Counted from the first letter of the stretch, positions 8,293 to 18,714 are shown. The stretch is DNA of 64,000 nucleotides from Pseudomonas cannabina (GCF_900100365.1 NZ_FNKU01000001.1:4105501-4169500); one strand, 5' to 3'. Program-made: numbers and translations. Notes: generated from the sequence alone by a model not told the origin.

Positions 8293-8971
8293 TGGCAGAG
8301 CGGAGGGGGAGTGGCAATTGGCGTCTGTCGGGAGGCTGAGGACTGACTCCAGAGTTTCAGGAGGTTACGACGGCTGCGATGGGCTGCGAAGCGGCCCTGA
8401 AACCTGCTGCCTCGGTTGGGGCCGATGCACCGTATTCACCGGTTTTGCTGCCGGTTCCCGGCAGTTCGCGGACAAGTCCGCTCTCACATTAACGTTCGCG
8501 GACAAGCGAAGCGTCGCCCGGCACGCTCCCACACAGGCGAAGCGTGAAATGCGCGCTCGCGCTGGAGAGATCAGCGCTTTGCACAGGCCTGCTTTTGATT
8601 CTGGCCGAAGGCCGTGGGAGCGAACTTGTTCGCGAAGGCGGACGTTTAGACGATATATTTTTGAGAACGTACTGACCCTTTCGCGGACAAGCGAAGCGTC
8701 GCCCGGTCCGCTCCCACACAAGCGAAGCGTGAAATGCGCTTTCGCGCTGGAGAGATCAGCGTTGTGCACAGGCCTGCTTTGGATTCTGGCCGAAGGCCGT
8801 GGGAGCGAACTTGTTCGCGAAGGCGGACGTTTAGACGATATATTTTTGAGAACGTACTGACCCTTTCGCGGACAAGCGAAGCGTCGTCCGGTCCGTTTCT
8901 ACACGCTCATGCGCGCTGTTGGCTGGGGAACGCCAGTCGTCCTCACGGCGTGAAGACGACTGGTCACTGGA
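8293..8971. other. Gene-free stretch of about 680 bp, mostly repeats
   Basis: No coding gene is supported here; long ORFs on both strands run through repeats. It contains a GC-rich part with a GCTGCGAAGCGGCCC-type sequence (about 8370-8400), followed by the 185-bp tandem repeat described separately. Confidence 0.75.
8496..8888. repeat. Tandem repeat, 185-bp unit, two copies plus a partial third, with REP/BIME ends
   Basis: The sequence TCGCGGACAAGCGAAGCGTC begins at 8496, 8681 and 8866, spaced exactly 185 bp each time. Each unit contains GTGGGAGCGAACTTGTTCGCG facing a CGCTCCCAC-type arm in the next unit, the usual arrangement of REP doublets. Copies 1 and 2 differ at scattered bases. 185 is not a multiple of three, which argues against a coding repeat. 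The same family appears at 37945-38080 and 48140-48180. Confidence 0.88.
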
Positions 8972-10678
8972 TCAAGCCTGGTGGCTGATCTCACGCAGCG
9001 GCTTGCCGCGTGCTGGCTTGTCGCCTGCGACGAAGTAGTCGGCGGTGCTGCGGGGCAGTGGCTGGCGGCCGCGGATCTTGTCGGCGATTTTCTCGGCGAT
9101 CATGATCGTCGGGGCGTTCAGGTTGCCGGTGGTGATGATCGGCATGATCGAAGCATCCACCACACGCAAGCTTTGCATGCCGTGCACACGGCCCTGACCA
9201 TCGACCACGGCCATCTCGTCGGTGCCCATTTTGCAGGAGCAGGACGGGTGATACGCCGTTTCGGCATGTTCCCGCACAAACTGGTCCAGCGCCTCATCGG
9301 ACTGCACGTCAATGCCGGGGCTGATTTCACGGCCGCGGTACGGGTCAAGCGCCGGCTGCTGCATGATCTCGCGGGTCAGGCGGATACCGTCACGGAATTC
9401 CTGCCAGTCCTGCTCTGAAGCCATGTAGTTGAACAGGATGCTAGGGTACTCGCGCGGGTCCTTGGACTTGACGTGTACGCGTCCACGGCTTGGCGAACGC
9501 ATCGAGCCAACGTGCGCCTGGAAGCCGTGTTCCTGAACACCCTTGGTGCCGTTGTAGTTAATCGCGACCGGCAGGAAGTGATACTGAATGTTCGGCCATT
9601 CGAACGCTTCGCTGGAGCGAATGAAACCACCCGCTTCAAACTGGTTGCTCGCGCCGATACCTGTGCCGAGGAACATCCACTCTGCGCCGATGGCAGGCTG
9701 GTTCCACCACTTCAGCGAAGGGTAAAGCGACACGGGCTGGGTGCAGGCATATTGCAGGTACATCTCCAGGTGATCCTGAAGGTTCTGGCCAACACCCGGC
9801 AGATCATGAACCACCGGGATGTCGAGCTTGTTCAGCAACGCGGCAGGACCGACACCAGAGCGTTGCAGGATCTGCGGCGAGGCAATGGCGCCGCCACACA
9901 ACAACACTTCCTTGCGGGCACGGGCTTCAATGCGCGTGTCGCTGTCGCCTACCAGATAGGCCACGCCGACGGCACGCTTGCCTTCGAACAGGATGCGGTC
10001 GGTCAGTGCGTGAGTGACAATCGTCAGGGTCGAACGCTTTTTTGCTTCGTCCAGATAGCCACGCGCGGTGCTGGCACGACGGCCTTTCGGCGTCACGGTG
10101 CGGTCCATTGGACCGAAGCCTTCCTGCTGATAACCGTTGAGGTCGTCCGTGCGCGGAAAACCGGCTTGCACGCCCGCTTCAACCATCGCGTGGAACAGCG
10201 GATTGTTACCGGCTTTGGGCGTGGTCACGCTGACCGGACCGTCGCCGCCGTGGTAATCGTTCGGGCCGATGTCACGGGTTTCAGCCTTGCGGAAGTACGG
10301 CAGGCAGTCGAGGTAGCTCCAGTCTTCGAGGCCCGGCTCTTTGGCCCAGCCGTCGTAGTCCATCGCGTTGCCACGGATGTAGCACATGCCGTTGATCAAC
10401 GAAGAGCCGCCCAGGCCCTTGCCGGGACCGCATTCCATACGGCGGTTGTTCATGTGCGGCTCTGGCTCGGTCTCGTAAGCCCAGTTGTAGCGACGGCCTT
10501 GCAGCGGGAACGCCAGCGCGGCAGGCATCTGGGTACGGAAGTCCAGACGGTAGTCCGGGCCACCGGCTTCCAGCAGCAGAACAGTGACGCCTGCGTCTTC
10601 GGTAAGACGGGCTGCCAGGGTATTACCGGCAGAGCCGGCACCAATGATGATGTAGTCGAATTCGGATTGCGTCGTCAT
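8972..10678 (-). CDS. betA: Choline dehydrogenase
   Basis: A 568-residue GMC-family flavoprotein that oxidises choline to betaine aldehyde at the membrane. The FAD-binding motif is [19 protein letters not shown] near the N-terminus, followed by the GMC signature [15 protein letters not shown]. The C-terminal catalytic region has HPSCSCKMG and [13 protein letters not shown]. Length and motifs are full for BetA. The ATG at 10678 has GGGAGCC upstream. It is the last gene of betI-betB-betA, about 150 bp after betB, and no choline transporter is adjacent. Confidence 0.96.
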   Translation of the reverse strand: MTTQSEFDYIIIGAGSAGNTLAARLTEDAGVTVLLLEAGGPDYRLDFRTQMPAALAFPLQGRRYNWAYETEPEPHMNNRRMECGPGKGLGGSSLINGMCYIRGNAMDYDGWAKEPGLEDWSYLDCLPYFRKAETRDIGPNDYHGGDGPVSVTTPKAGNNPLFHAMVEAGVQAGFPRTDDLNGYQQEGFGPMDRTVTPKGRRASTARGYLDEAKKRSTLTIVTHALTDRILFEGKRAVGVAYLVGDSDTRIEARARKEVLLCGGAIASPQILQRSGVGPAALLNKLDIPVVHDLPGVGQNLQDHLEMYLQYACTQPVSLYPSLKWWNQPAIGAEWMFLGTGIGASNQFEAGGFIRSSEAFEWPNIQYHFLPVAINYNGTKGVQEHGFQAHVGSMRSPSRGRVHVKSKDPREYPSILFNYMASEQDWQEFRDGIRLTREIMQQPALDPYRGREISPGIDVQSDEALDQFVREHAETAYHPSCSCKMGTDEMAVVDGQGRVHGMQSLRVVDASIMPIITTGNLNAPTIMIAEKIADKIRGRQPLPRSTADYFVAGDKPARGKPLREISHQA

Positions 10679-10824
10679 AGAGGCTCCCTCATAGAGCTGC
10701 AAGTCTCAAGCCTTGGCTGCAAGCAGAAGCAGCAAGGCGATACTTGTGAAAATGGGGTGCGGCAAGCCGCTGTTGATTGCGTCTGCTTGCGGTTTGCCAC
10801 GTGCCACCTGGAACTGAACGGTGT

Positions 10825-12297
10825 TTAGAAAACCGAGGTGTAGTCGCCCAGTTCGATCTGCACCGACTTGATGCGCGTGTACTGGGCCAGCGAGCTGATG
10901 CCGTTTTCACGACCCACACCGGACTGCTTGTAACCGCCGACCGGCATTTGCGCCGCCGACTCGCCCCAGGCGTTGATCCAGCAGATACCGGCTTCCAGCA
11001 GATGAATCACGCGGTGGGCGCGGTTCAGGTCGCGGGTAACGATGCCGGCCGCCAGACCGAAATCAGTGTCGTTGGCACGACGTACCACTTCGTCTTCGCT
11101 GTCGTAACCGAGGATGCTCATCACCGGGCCGAAGATTTCTTCGCGCACGATGGTCATCTCGTCGGTGCAGTCGGTGAACACGGTCGGGGCAACGAACGCG
11201 CCCTTGTCGAACACACCACCGGTCAGGCGATCGCCGCCGCACAGCAGGCGTGCGCCCTGCTCTTTGCCTTTGGCGATGTAGCCCAGCACGCTTTCCATGT
11301 GTTCGAAGCTGACCAGCGGGCCAAAGTTGATGTTTTCGTCTTCCGGGTTACCGGCACGAATACGCTTCACACGCTCAAGGATTTTCGCTTCGAATTCGGC
11401 TTTCAGCACGTTCGGCACAAACACACGCGTACCGTTGGTGCAGACCTGGCCGGAACTGTAGAAGTTGGCCATCATCGCAATGTCGGCGGCGCGATCCAGG
11501 TCGGCGTCGTCGAACACGATCAGCGGCGACTTGCCGCCCAGTTCCATGGTCACTTCCTTGAGCGACGAGCTCGACGCGCTGGCCATGACTTTTTTGCCGG
11601 TGTCGGTGCCGCCAGTGAAGGAGACCTTCTCGATGCGCGGGTGCTCAGTGATCCAAGTGCCGACTTCACGGCCGCTGCCGGTCAACACGTTGAACACGCC
11701 GTTCGGCACGCCGGCTTCGGTGTAGATTTCTGCCAGCTTCAAGGTAGTCAGCGAAGTGACTTCGCTTGGCTTGAAGATCATCGCGTTGCCCGCCGCCAGT
11801 GCTGGCGCGGATTTCCACAGCGCGATCTGGATCGGGTAGTTCCACGCGCCAATGCCTGCAACCACACCCAGCGGTTCGCGGCGGGTGTAAACAAAGGAAG
11901 AATCACGCAGCGGGATCTGTTCGCCTTCGATGGCGGGCACCAGGCCTGCGTAGTACTCCAGCACGTCAGCGCCGGTCACGACGTCGACATAACGGGTTTC
12001 GGAGATGGCCTTACCGGTGTCCAGCGTTTCCAGTGCAGCCAGCTCATCGTTGCGCTCACGCAGGATATCAACGGCACGACGCAGGATGCGCGAACGCTCG
12101 ACTGCGGTCATGGCGGCCCAGATTTTCTGGCCTTTTTCAGCAGCGACTACCGCACGCTCGACGTCTTCCTTGCTGGCGCGCTGGATCTGCGCCAGGACTT
12201 CGCCGTTGGCAGGGTTGATCGAGTCGAACGTTTCAGGGTTGCTGGCATCGACATAACCGCCGTCGATGTAGAGTTTCTGCAATTCAAAACGGGCCAT
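10825..12297 (-). CDS. betB: Betaine aldehyde dehydrogenase
   Basis: A 490-residue NAD(P)-dependent aldehyde dehydrogenase making glycine betaine. The catalytic Glu is in [19 protein letters not shown], the catalytic Cys in [15 protein letters not shown], and the cofactor loop is [12 protein letters not shown]. The start [15 protein letters not shown] at 12297 is the usual BetB beginning. It lies between betI and betA on the same strand, so product and substrate are channelled by one transcription unit under BetI control. Confidence 0.96.
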   Translation of the reverse strand: MARFELQKLYIDGGYVDASNPETFDSINPANGEVLAQIQRASKEDVERAVVAAEKGQKIWAAMTAVERSRILRRAVDILRERNDELAALETLDTGKAISETRYVDVVTGADVLEYYAGLVPAIEGEQIPLRDSSFVYTRREPLGVVAGIGAWNYPIQIALWKSAPALAAGNAMIFKPSEVTSLTTLKLAEIYTEAGVPNGVFNVLTGSGREVGTWITEHPRIEKVSFTGGTDTGKKVMASASSSSLKEVTMELGGKSPLIVFDDADLDRAADIAMMANFYSSGQVCTNGTRVFVPNVLKAEFEAKILERVKRIRAGNPEDENINFGPLVSFEHMESVLGYIAKGKEQGARLLCGGDRLTGGVFDKGAFVAPTVFTDCTDEMTIVREEIFGPVMSILGYDSEDEVVRRANDTDFGLAAGIVTRDLNRAHRVIHLLEAGICWINAWGESAAQMPVGGYKQSGVGRENGISSLAQYTRIKSVQIELGDYTSVF

Positions 12298-12375
12298 AAA
12301 GTCCTCGCACATTCAGTTGGGGAGGCGATGACTGATTTCAGTGTGCCGGGTTCGTTCGGCAACAGGCTTGTGCAG

Positions 12376-12996
12376 TCATTCGGTAAGGGGGCTTCGAAAG
12401 CCTAAGCTCGCCGATTTCGCCAATTGGAAGTCCATGTATTCGTAAGCGATCCGTTGCGCTTGCTCGGTGTCGAATGCATCGCCTGACAGCGCGCCCCGCA
12501 GCCACAGCCCGTCTATCAGGGCTGCCAGCCCGCGGGCGGCGTTGCGTGCCTGTTCCAGGGGCAAGGTGCGACGGAACTGACAGCACAGGTTCGAGTACAG
12601 ACGGTGATCGTTGATGCGCTGCAATCGGTGCAACGCCGGGTGATGCATGCTGGTCGCCCAGAAGGCCAGCCAGGTTTTCATGGCCGGGCCGCTGACCTGG
12701 CTGGCGTCGAAGTTGCCTTCGATGATCACTTGCAGGTGCGCCCTGGGGCTGTCGTCGGTCAAAGCCTGTCGGCGTTCGCAGACGTTCTGGATCAGGGCGT
12801 TCATCAGGTGCCGCATCGTCGCGGCGATCAGGCCGTTCTTGCCCTGAAAATAGTGACTGATGATGCCGTTGGAGACGCCTGCCAGGCGTGCGATCAGCGC
12901 AATGCTGGCATCGCCCATACCCACCTGATCGACCGCTGTGAGCGTGGCCTGAATCAGTTGCTGGCGGCGGATGGGTTGCATACCGACCTTGGGCAT
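12376..12996 (-). CDS. betI: Choline-sensing TetR-type repressor BetI
   Basis: A 206-residue repressor. The N-terminal helix-turn-helix is [19 protein letters not shown], after [19 protein letters not shown], which is typical of BetI. The ligand domain includes the [18 protein letters not shown] block around the choline pocket. The last 12 residues ([12 protein letters not shown]) look like a slightly longer tail than usual. It heads the betIBA operon and should bind the palindrome at 13059-13092 just upstream, releasing it when choline is present. Confidence 0.95.
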   Translation of the reverse strand: MPKVGMQPIRRQQLIQATLTAVDQVGMGDASIALIARLAGVSNGIISHYFQGKNGLIAATMRHLMNALIQNVCERRQALTDDSPRAHLQVIIEGNFDASQVSGPAMKTWLAFWATSMHHPALHRLQRINDHRLYSNLCCQFRRTLPLEQARNAARGLAALIDGLWLRGALSGDAFDTEQAQRIAYEYMDFQLAKSASLGFRSPLTE

Positions 12997-13058
12997 TGGC
13001 GCGAATCTCCCGGTTGTCTGCAGTGATCGTTGTATCGAATTGACCGGGCTAGTCTAAA

Positions 13059-13092
13059 GATTTTTTATTGAACGATCAATCAATAAAAAATC
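13059..13092. promoter_or_regulatory. BetI operator: perfect 12-bp inverted repeat
   Basis: GATTTTTTATTG and CAATAAAAAATC form a perfect 12-bp inverted repeat around AACGATCAAT, 60-95 bp upstream of betI. It is strikingly AT-rich against its surroundings. Position and symmetry fit the autoregulatory operator of the bet operon. Confidence 0.8.
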
Positions 13093-13158
13093 AGCGGTGA
13101 GTTTATAGCGGCAAGCGGCAAGTTGAAAAACGCTGATAGCACCAGGCTGGCATGACTC

Positions 13159-13250
13159 TGTGGGAGTGAGCTTGCTCACGAAACAAATGGTTCAAACGCC
13201 CCATATCTGGGTACTGTACCGACCCCTTTGTGAGCAAGCTCACTCCCACA
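13159..13250. repeat. REP-type inverted pair upstream of betI
   Basis: TGTGGGAGTGAGCTTGCTCA at 13159 faces TGAGCAAGCTCACTCCCACA ending at 13250. The 24-bp arms differ at one base, with a 44-bp spacer. This is the usual REP doublet (BIME) of Pseudomonas, lying between the GTPase gene end and the betI promoter. Confidence 0.88.
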
Positions 13251-13275
13251 AGTGTGTAACTGGCGCTGACATTCC

Positions 13276-14664
13276 TCAATCCTGCAGCACCACACTCGCC
13301 AGTTCATCAATCGCTTCCTGCCTCTCGCCCTGATTCGGCTTCGGATGCGGGTTGAGCGTCGACCACTGCGGATGGGCGCGGGCTCGGGAAAGGGGGTCGG
13401 GGATTTTGCCTTTGCGCCAGGTCTTGTCCTGCGGCGTGGTCAGTTCGATGCTGTGCATGGCCGCGTGCCCTCTCACACCCAGCGCCAGCAGCAACTGCCG
13501 CTGCCGCAGGGCGAGCAGGCGCAGCACCGCGTCGTCTACCGTCAGTTCTCTGCGCCCTTTGAATTTGCCCAGCAACCGGCCGCCGTAGCTGCGCGCCGTC
13601 GATAACGCCCCCCCCGCAATCGCCCCGACCAGCGCCGCTGCACCGAGGGTCACACCACCGACCATCAAGTCCACCCCTGCCCCGGCCGCCGCACCCGCTG
13701 CCACACTGCCGCCGACGCGCACGCCCATCAATTTGAGGGTTTCCGGATTGAACAGGTCGTCGCCCCAGCGCCCATCCATCAACGGCAGATCGCTGGCAGA
13801 CACATCGTCTTTGCGAAAGGCATGCAGTTTGAGCAGCGCTTCGACACAGCGCTGCTCACGCTGGCGAACAGCCTTGCGCAACGCCTCCACGGCCTGCTGC
13901 TCCTGATCGGCAGTGGTTTCGACGCTGCTCCGACAGGCCGCGCAATCGATCAGCATTTCCGCGATCAGGCGGGCAGCGCTGTGACGTCTGGCAGCACGCT
14001 GTTTTTCCTGATCATCGATCAGGCGCTCCAGCCGGGACCGGGCGCTTTCCAGCAGCAGCGCCAGGCTTTCATACAAGCGACGGCCGCCGTCTTCCGGGGG
14101 CGCCACGCTGTCGAAGCGCACCAGCGCGTGCAGGCCCAGGCGCGAAAGGGCTTCGCGCCATTCCGGCTCGCGATGCTGCGCGGCACTGACAAAGTTCAGC
14201 ACCGGCAGCAACGGTTTGCCGCAACTGGCCAGCACCGCCAGTTCGTCGCGATACTTGGCCAGCACCGGCTCACGCGCATCGATCACGTACAACCCCGCAT
14301 CCGAGTCGAGCAGTTGGCGCAGCACCTTGGCTTCCTGCTCGAAACGCTGTCGCGCTTCGCTGCCGTCAAGAAAGCGCGACAATCGCGCCGGGCCATCCAG
14401 CCGCTCACCGGGGCGATCCAGTCGCTCCAGATAATCGAGCAGCGCAATGGCGTCTTCCAGACCCGGCGTGTCATACAGCTCGACCAGCGCCTGGCCGTCC
14501 ACCGACAGGCGCGCACCTTCTACGTGGCGGGTGGTGCTGGGCCTATGGGAGACCTCACCGAAACTCACATCGCCGGTCAAGGTGCGCAGCAGCGAGGTCT
14601 TGCCGACGTTGGTGTGACCGACCACGGCCAGCTTGATCGCACGGGTGCTGTCTGCTTCAGTCAT
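13276..14664 (-). CDS. GTPase with C-terminal DUF3482 domain
   Basis: A 462-residue protein. The N-terminal TRAFAC-class GTPase has a P loop VGHTNVGKTSLL, switch I threonines (PSTTRHVEG) and Walker B DTPGLED. The C-terminal half, with a Gly/Ala-rich hydrophobic patch (VAAGAAAGAGVDLMVGG), fits DUF3482. Its start overlaps the end of the membrane-protein gene by 8 bp, so the two are coupled and probably form a membrane GTPase complex. Biological role not known to me. Confidence 0.88.
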   Translation of the reverse strand: MTEADSTRAIKLAVVGHTNVGKTSLLRTLTGDVSFGEVSHRPSTTRHVEGARLSVDGQALVELYDTPGLEDAIALLDYLERLDRPGERLDGPARLSRFLDGSEARQRFEQEAKVLRQLLDSDAGLYVIDAREPVLAKYRDELAVLASCGKPLLPVLNFVSAAQHREPEWREALSRLGLHALVRFDSVAPPEDGGRRLYESLALLLESARSRLERLIDDQEKQRAARRHSAARLIAEMLIDCAACRSSVETTADQEQQAVEALRKAVRQREQRCVEALLKLHAFRKDDVSASDLPLMDGRWGDDLFNPETLKLMGVRVGGSVAAGAAAGAGVDLMVGGVTLGAAALVGAIAGGALSTARSYGGRLLGKFKGRRELTVDDAVLRLLALRQRQLLLALGVRGHAAMHSIELTTPQDKTWRKGKIPDPLSRARAHPQWSTLNPHPKPNQGERQEAIDELASVVLQD

Positions 14665-16036
14665 GGCCTGTCTCCAGCCAGTTCAACGGCGCGCTGTCTG
14701 TGCGGTGCAATTGCAGTTGATCCAGCGCGAGGCGCCAGTCGCCCACACGCTCCGGATCGAGCGTCTGCCCGACGGGTGCAGGCAGCAGCCAGATGCGCGC
14801 CGCCCCTGCGCAGCGCACCAGCTCGGCAATCAGCGCCAGGCTGCCACGATCCGGTGAACGGCGCGGATCGCAGGCGATGACCATACGCGCAGGCGGATAG
14901 TGAGCCAGTTGCTCAAGAAGTTTCTGGCGCGACTCGCGGCTGTCAAGCACGCCGGCATTGGCCACACCGGAAGGCAACTGTGGCGGCCAGACCTGCTGAT
15001 CATCCAGCTCGATTGCCACCAGCAGCGCGCCGTTGCTTTCAACAGCGCTCACGCCGGATTGCACCTGATGCAGCGCAGCGGGCTCGGCATCGTTGACGCC
15101 CAATCGCTCGCTGCTGGGCATCAGTCGTTCTCGCAGCTCAAGGTACTCCGGCAGCTCAAGATCAAGACGCAACGCAGCCCGCCCGCGCTTCCAGCGCCAC
15201 AGACAGAACGCCGCCAGCAAAAGACGCGGCAGAATGCCGTACACCAGCAGCACACCCACCAGCCACGCGGCCCAGGCCTGCCGCGCATTCTCGATGCTCA
15301 ACGCGCCGTTGCCGCTGGCGCGGATCATGGTTTCATCCGGCACACTGAAGCCCAGCCAGGCCGGGAGCGTACCGAGGGTCTGGGTCAGGCTGACAAAAGT
15401 GTCGCTGCTCAGAATCGTGGTTTCCCAGACAAAACCGTAGCGCCGGGTTGCCATCAGCATCAGCAGCACCACCAGCGCACTGAGCAATGCCAGCAACCAC
15501 AGGCTGTGAACCACCAGCCCGAGCACCCAGCGATTCAGGCGTTTGCGTTGCAGCAGCAGAACCAGCGCAGGCGCGAGTTGCGCGGCCTGCGCGTCACGGG
15601 CGAGCTTTTCGCTCAGCCACAACCATAACCGTCCCAACCCGGTGTTGCTGCGCCCGGCGAACATCAAACCCAGCGCCCAACTGGCCAGCAGCAGCACATT
15701 TACGCCCAACAGGCTGCCCAGCGCCCAGAACACGTTGACCGGCGTCTGCCCGTCACCCATCGCGGCAAAGGCCAGCCCTGCCCCGCTGATGACGGCCAAC
15801 ACGGCCAGCGCCATCAAGGCCAGGCGCGCGCCTTGCTTCCAGCGATGCAGCGCAGCGAGCATGCCGTCGCGCTCCGCCAGCCCGAGAGCGCGGTGCGTGA
15901 TACGGGCGTTCAGATCGCCTCCGGCGGCGCGGGCTAGGCGGTTGGCTTCCTGATCATCCAGCGCGCCCGCCTGCTGTTCACGCAGGCGCACGGCTTCGGT
16001 CAACCAGAGGGTATCGAGTGGGGTCAGTGCAGTCAC
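14657..16036 (-). CDS. DUF2868 membrane protein, partner of the GTPase
   Basis: A 459-residue protein. Hydrophobic segments include LALMALAVLAVISGAGLAFA, a stretch near residues 105-130, WVLGLVVHSLWLLALLSALV and AAWLVGVLLVYGILPRLLLA. A soluble C-terminus follows with ARMVIACDPRRSPDRGSLAL. The layout matches DUF2868, which is regularly paired with DUF3482 GTPases. The start is a GTG at 16036. Confidence 0.85.
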   Translation of the reverse strand: MTALTPLDTLWLTEAVRLREQQAGALDDQEANRLARAAGGDLNARITHRALGLAERDGMLAALHRWKQGARLALMALAVLAVISGAGLAFAAMGDGQTPVNVFWALGSLLGVNVLLLASWALGLMFAGRSNTGLGRLWLWLSEKLARDAQAAQLAPALVLLLQRKRLNRWVLGLVVHSLWLLALLSALVVLLMLMATRRYGFVWETTILSSDTFVSLTQTLGTLPAWLGFSVPDETMIRASGNGALSIENARQAWAAWLVGVLLVYGILPRLLLAAFCLWRWKRGRAALRLDLELPEYLELRERLMPSSERLGVNDAEPAALHQVQSGVSAVESNGALLVAIELDDQQVWPPQLPSGVANAGVLDSRESRQKLLEQLAHYPPARMVIACDPRRSPDRGSLALIAELVRCAGAARIWLLPAPVGQTLDPERVGDWRLALDQLQLHRTDSAPLNWLETGHD

Positions 16037-16160
16037 ACGGCGTCTCTTGATTTAATACTGCTGATTGAATGCTGCGGTGAGCATAAACGCTGCCATCGGA
16101 CTGAGCACGGCGCGTATCAGTTCATTCGCCCGCTCCGCGACCTCTGATATCCTCGCGCCC

Positions 16161-16673
16161 ATGAAAATTCATCTCTCGCTCAGCCTGATTGCCGCCCTTG
16201 GTGAAAACCGAGTAATCGGCGTCGACAATTCCATGCCCTGGCATCTGCCGGGGGATTTCAAGTATTTCAAGGCCACCACACTCGGCAAACCGATCATCAT
16301 GGGTCGCAAGACCTGGGATTCGCTGGGCCGTCCCCTGCCCGGCCGCCTCAATCTGGTGGTCAGCCGCCAGGCGGACCTGCAACTTGAGGGCGCGGAAGTC
16401 TTCCCGTCGCTGGACGCCGCCGTGGTGCGCGCCGAGCAATGGGCGCAGCAACAGGGCGTCGATGAAGTGATGTTGATTGGCGGCGCTCAGCTTTATGCGC
16501 AGGGCCTTGCGCACGCGGACCGTCTGTATTTGACTCGCGTGGCGCTGAGCCCTGAAGGCGACGCGTGGTTTCCGGAATTTGATACCGCGCAATGGGCGCT
16601 GGTGTCCAACACCGAAAATGCCGCCGTCGATGACAAGCCCGCTTACAACTTTGAGGTCTGGGAACGCCTCTGA
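16161..16673 (+). CDS. folA: Dihydrofolate reductase
   Basis: A 170-residue enzyme that reduces dihydrofolate with NADPH. The start MKIHLSLSLIAALGENRVIG is followed by the substrate loop NSMPWHLPGDFKYFK, the cofactor motifs GRKTWDSLGRPLPGR and MLIGGAQLY, and a normal C-terminus. I chose the ATG at 16161 rather than an upstream extension because the conserved domain starts there. It diverges from the DUF2868 gene. Confidence 0.96.
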   Translation: MKIHLSLSLIAALGENRVIGVDNSMPWHLPGDFKYFKATTLGKPIIMGRKTWDSLGRPLPGRLNLVVSRQADLQLEGAEVFPSLDAAVVRAEQWAQQQGVDEVMLIGGAQLYAQGLAHADRLYLTRVALSPEGDAWFPEFDTAQWALVSNTENAAVDDKPAYNFEVWERL

Positions 16674-16860
16674 GCGTTTTTTAGCGCCGATTCAGACCAC
16701 CGTCCAAAAACCGTAACAAAAGTGTCGTTTTTGGTTTCGGCGTCGCAAATAAAGGGGCAAACGGCGTCTTTTGGCCTTTTTCGGGTCGCTGACGTACTTT
16801 TGCCTTCACAATAATTTGTTACGGTCTGCCCCTTCGTTTTTTGACAAGGGGAAATCGTCT

Positions 16861-17918
16861 ATGAAATTCGCGCCAAAATTGCTGGCCGTTGCACTCTGTG
16901 CCGGGCTTGCCAGCCAGGCTTTTGCTGCCACCGAATTGAAGCATTGGCCTGAGCCTGCCGCCAAGGCACTCGACGCGATGATCGCCGCGAATGCCAACAA
17001 GGGCAATTACGCGGTCTTCGACATGGACAACACCAGCTACCGCTTCGACCTTGAAGAATCGCTGCTGCCGTACATGGAAAACAAAGGTCTGATCACCCGC
17101 GAAACGCTAGACCCTTCGTTGAAACTGATCCCCTTCAAAGACACCGCCGAACACAAGGAAAGCCTGTTCAGTTACTACTATCGCCTGTGCGAAATAGACG
17201 ACATGGTCTGCTATCCGTGGGTCGCCCAAGTATTTTCCGGCTTTACGCTGCAGGAGCTCAAAGGCTACGTCGATGAACTGATGGCCCTGAAAAAGCCGAT
17301 CCCTGCGACCTATTACGACGGCGATACCGTCAAGCAGCTCAATGTCGAGCCGCCACGCGTGTTCACCGGGCAGACCGAGCTGTACAACAAGCTGATGGAG
17401 AACGGCATCGAGGTCTACGTGATGACCGCTGCGTCCGAAGAGCTGGTGCGCATGGTCGCCGCCGATCCCAAGTACGGTTACAACGTCAAACCGCAGAACG
17501 TGATCGGCGTCACCACGCTGCTCAAGGACCGCAAGACCGGCGAATTGACCACCGCACGCAAGCAGATCACTGCGGGCAAATATGATGCGAAAAGCAACAT
17601 GGGCCTGGAGCTGACGTCGTACCTGTGGACCCCGGCAACCTGGATGGCCGGCAAGCAGGCAGCGATTCTGACTTACATCGATCAGTGGAAAAACCGGTGC
17701 TGGTGGGCGGCGACACCCCGACCAGCGACGGCTACATGCTGTTTCACAGCGTGGATGTGAGCAAGGGCGGCGTGCACTTGTGGGTCAACCGCAAGGACAA
17801 ATACATGACCCAGCTCAACGGCATGATCAAGGCCAATGCCGAAGCACAGGCCAAGGAGAAATTGCCGGTCACGGCGGACAAGAACTGGGTAATCGTCAAG
17901 CCGGACGAGATTCAGTAA
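16861..17918 (+). pseudogene. pchP: Phosphorylcholine phosphatase (PchP-type HAD hydrolase), frameshifted
   Basis: A periplasmic HAD phosphatase releasing choline from phosphorylcholine, feeding the Bet pathway. The signal peptide (LLAVALCAGLASQAFA) is followed by motif I FDMDNTSYRF (nucleophile Asp54) and motif II YVMTAASEEL. In the starting frame translation runs to TYIDQWKNRC and stops at 17760. The frame carrying the rest, KPVLVGGDTPTSDGYMLFH (motif III/IV), continues to 17918. The break is at the A run 17689-17693; a sixth A would give WKKPVLVGG, as expected of the family. One base is therefore missing, by mutation or base-calling error. The product as written loses the acidic metal-binding motif. 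Confidence 0.88.
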
Positions 17919-17944
17919 GCGGCGGGATACGCTTCATTCAGCAA

Positions 17945-17972
17945 GACCGTGCCCAATTGATTGGGCACGGTC
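17945..17972. terminator. Perfect hairpin between convergent pchP and trmB
   Basis: GACCGTGCCCAA and TTGGGCACGGTC form a 12-bp perfect stem around TTGA, midway between the pchP stop and the trmB stop. There is no clear U tract on either side, so termination strength is uncertain. Confidence 0.6.
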
Positions 17973-17979
17973 AGCGCAT

Positions 17980-18714
17980 TCAGTCGACTTTCTCGAACTT
18001 CAGATCCCAGACACCGTGGCCGAGTTTTTCGCCCCGGCGTTCGAACTTGGTGATCGGCCTTTCCGCCGGGCGCGGCACGTATTGGTTGTCTTCGGCCTGA
18101 TTGCGATAGCCAGGCGCTACGCTCATCACTTCCAGCATGTATTCCGCGTACGGGCCCCAATCGGTGGCCATATGGAATACGCCGCCAACTTTCAGCTTGC
18201 TGCGCACCAAGGCGGCAAACTCAGGCTGCACGATACGGCGCTTGTGGTGACGGCTCTTGTGCCACGGGTCCGGGAAGAACAGCATCAGCCGGTCAAGGCT
18301 GTTATCGGCGATGCAGCGGTTCAGCACTTCAATGGCGTCGCAATCGTAGACGCGCACATTGGTCAGCCCTTGGGTCAGCACGCCATTGAGCAGCGCGCCT
18401 ACGCCCGGGTAATGCACTTCAACGCCGATGAAATCCTGCTCGGGGGCCGCTGCGGCCATTTCCAGTAGCGAGTGACCCATGCCGAAGCCGATCTCCAGCG
18501 TGCGCGGCGCAGAGCGGCCGAACACCTGATCGAAATCCGCCGGCGTGTCGGTCAGCGACAGGCCAAACAGCGGACGGCCTTGATCCAGACCGCGCTGCTG
18601 GCCTTCGGTCATGCGACCAGCACGCATCACGAAGCTTTTGATGCGGCGGTGCGGGCGCTCTTCGCCTTCTTCGGTAGCAGGCGACTCTGGGTGCGGAACG
18701 TGCGAATCAGTCAT
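17980..18714 (-). CDS. trmB: tRNA (guanine-N7-)-methyltransferase
   Basis: A 244-residue enzyme making m7G46 in tRNA. The SAM-binding motif is [17 protein letters not shown], and the family motif [15 protein letters not shown] is present, followed by [15 protein letters not shown] chose the ATG at 18714 over the TTG one codon upstream. It lies directly after thiG on the same strand with a 10-bp gap. Confidence 0.96.
   Translation of the reverse strand: MTDSHVPHPESPATEEGEERPHRRIKSFVMRAGRMTEGQQRGLDQGRPLFGLSLTDTPADFDQVFGRSAPRTLEIGFGMGHSLLEMAAAAPEQDFIGVEVHYPGVGALLNGVLTQGLTNVRVYDCDAIEVLNRCIADNSLDRLMLFFPDPWHKSRHHKRRIVQPEFAALVRSKLKVGGVFHMATDWGPYAEYMLEVMSVAPGYRNQAEDNQYVPRPAERPITKFERRGEKLGHGVWDLKFEKVD

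Noticed and set aside
8228..8860. A 210-codon ORF over the repeat region
   Set aside because: It runs through the 185-bp tandem repeats, whose unit is not a multiple of three, so the same DNA is read in different frames; no protein pattern.
8496..8888. Possible CRISPR array
   Set aside because: The repeat unit is 185 bp with no short direct repeat and unique spacer pattern, and no cas genes are present.
9473..10828. A 451-codon ORF on the + strand
   Set aside because: Antisense to betA; no ribosome site or domain, composition as expected of a shadow frame.
10777..12405. A 542-codon ORF on the + strand
   Set aside because: It is antisense to betB over its whole length, with His/Gln/Arg-rich composition typical of the mirror frame of a high-GC gene and no recognisable motif.
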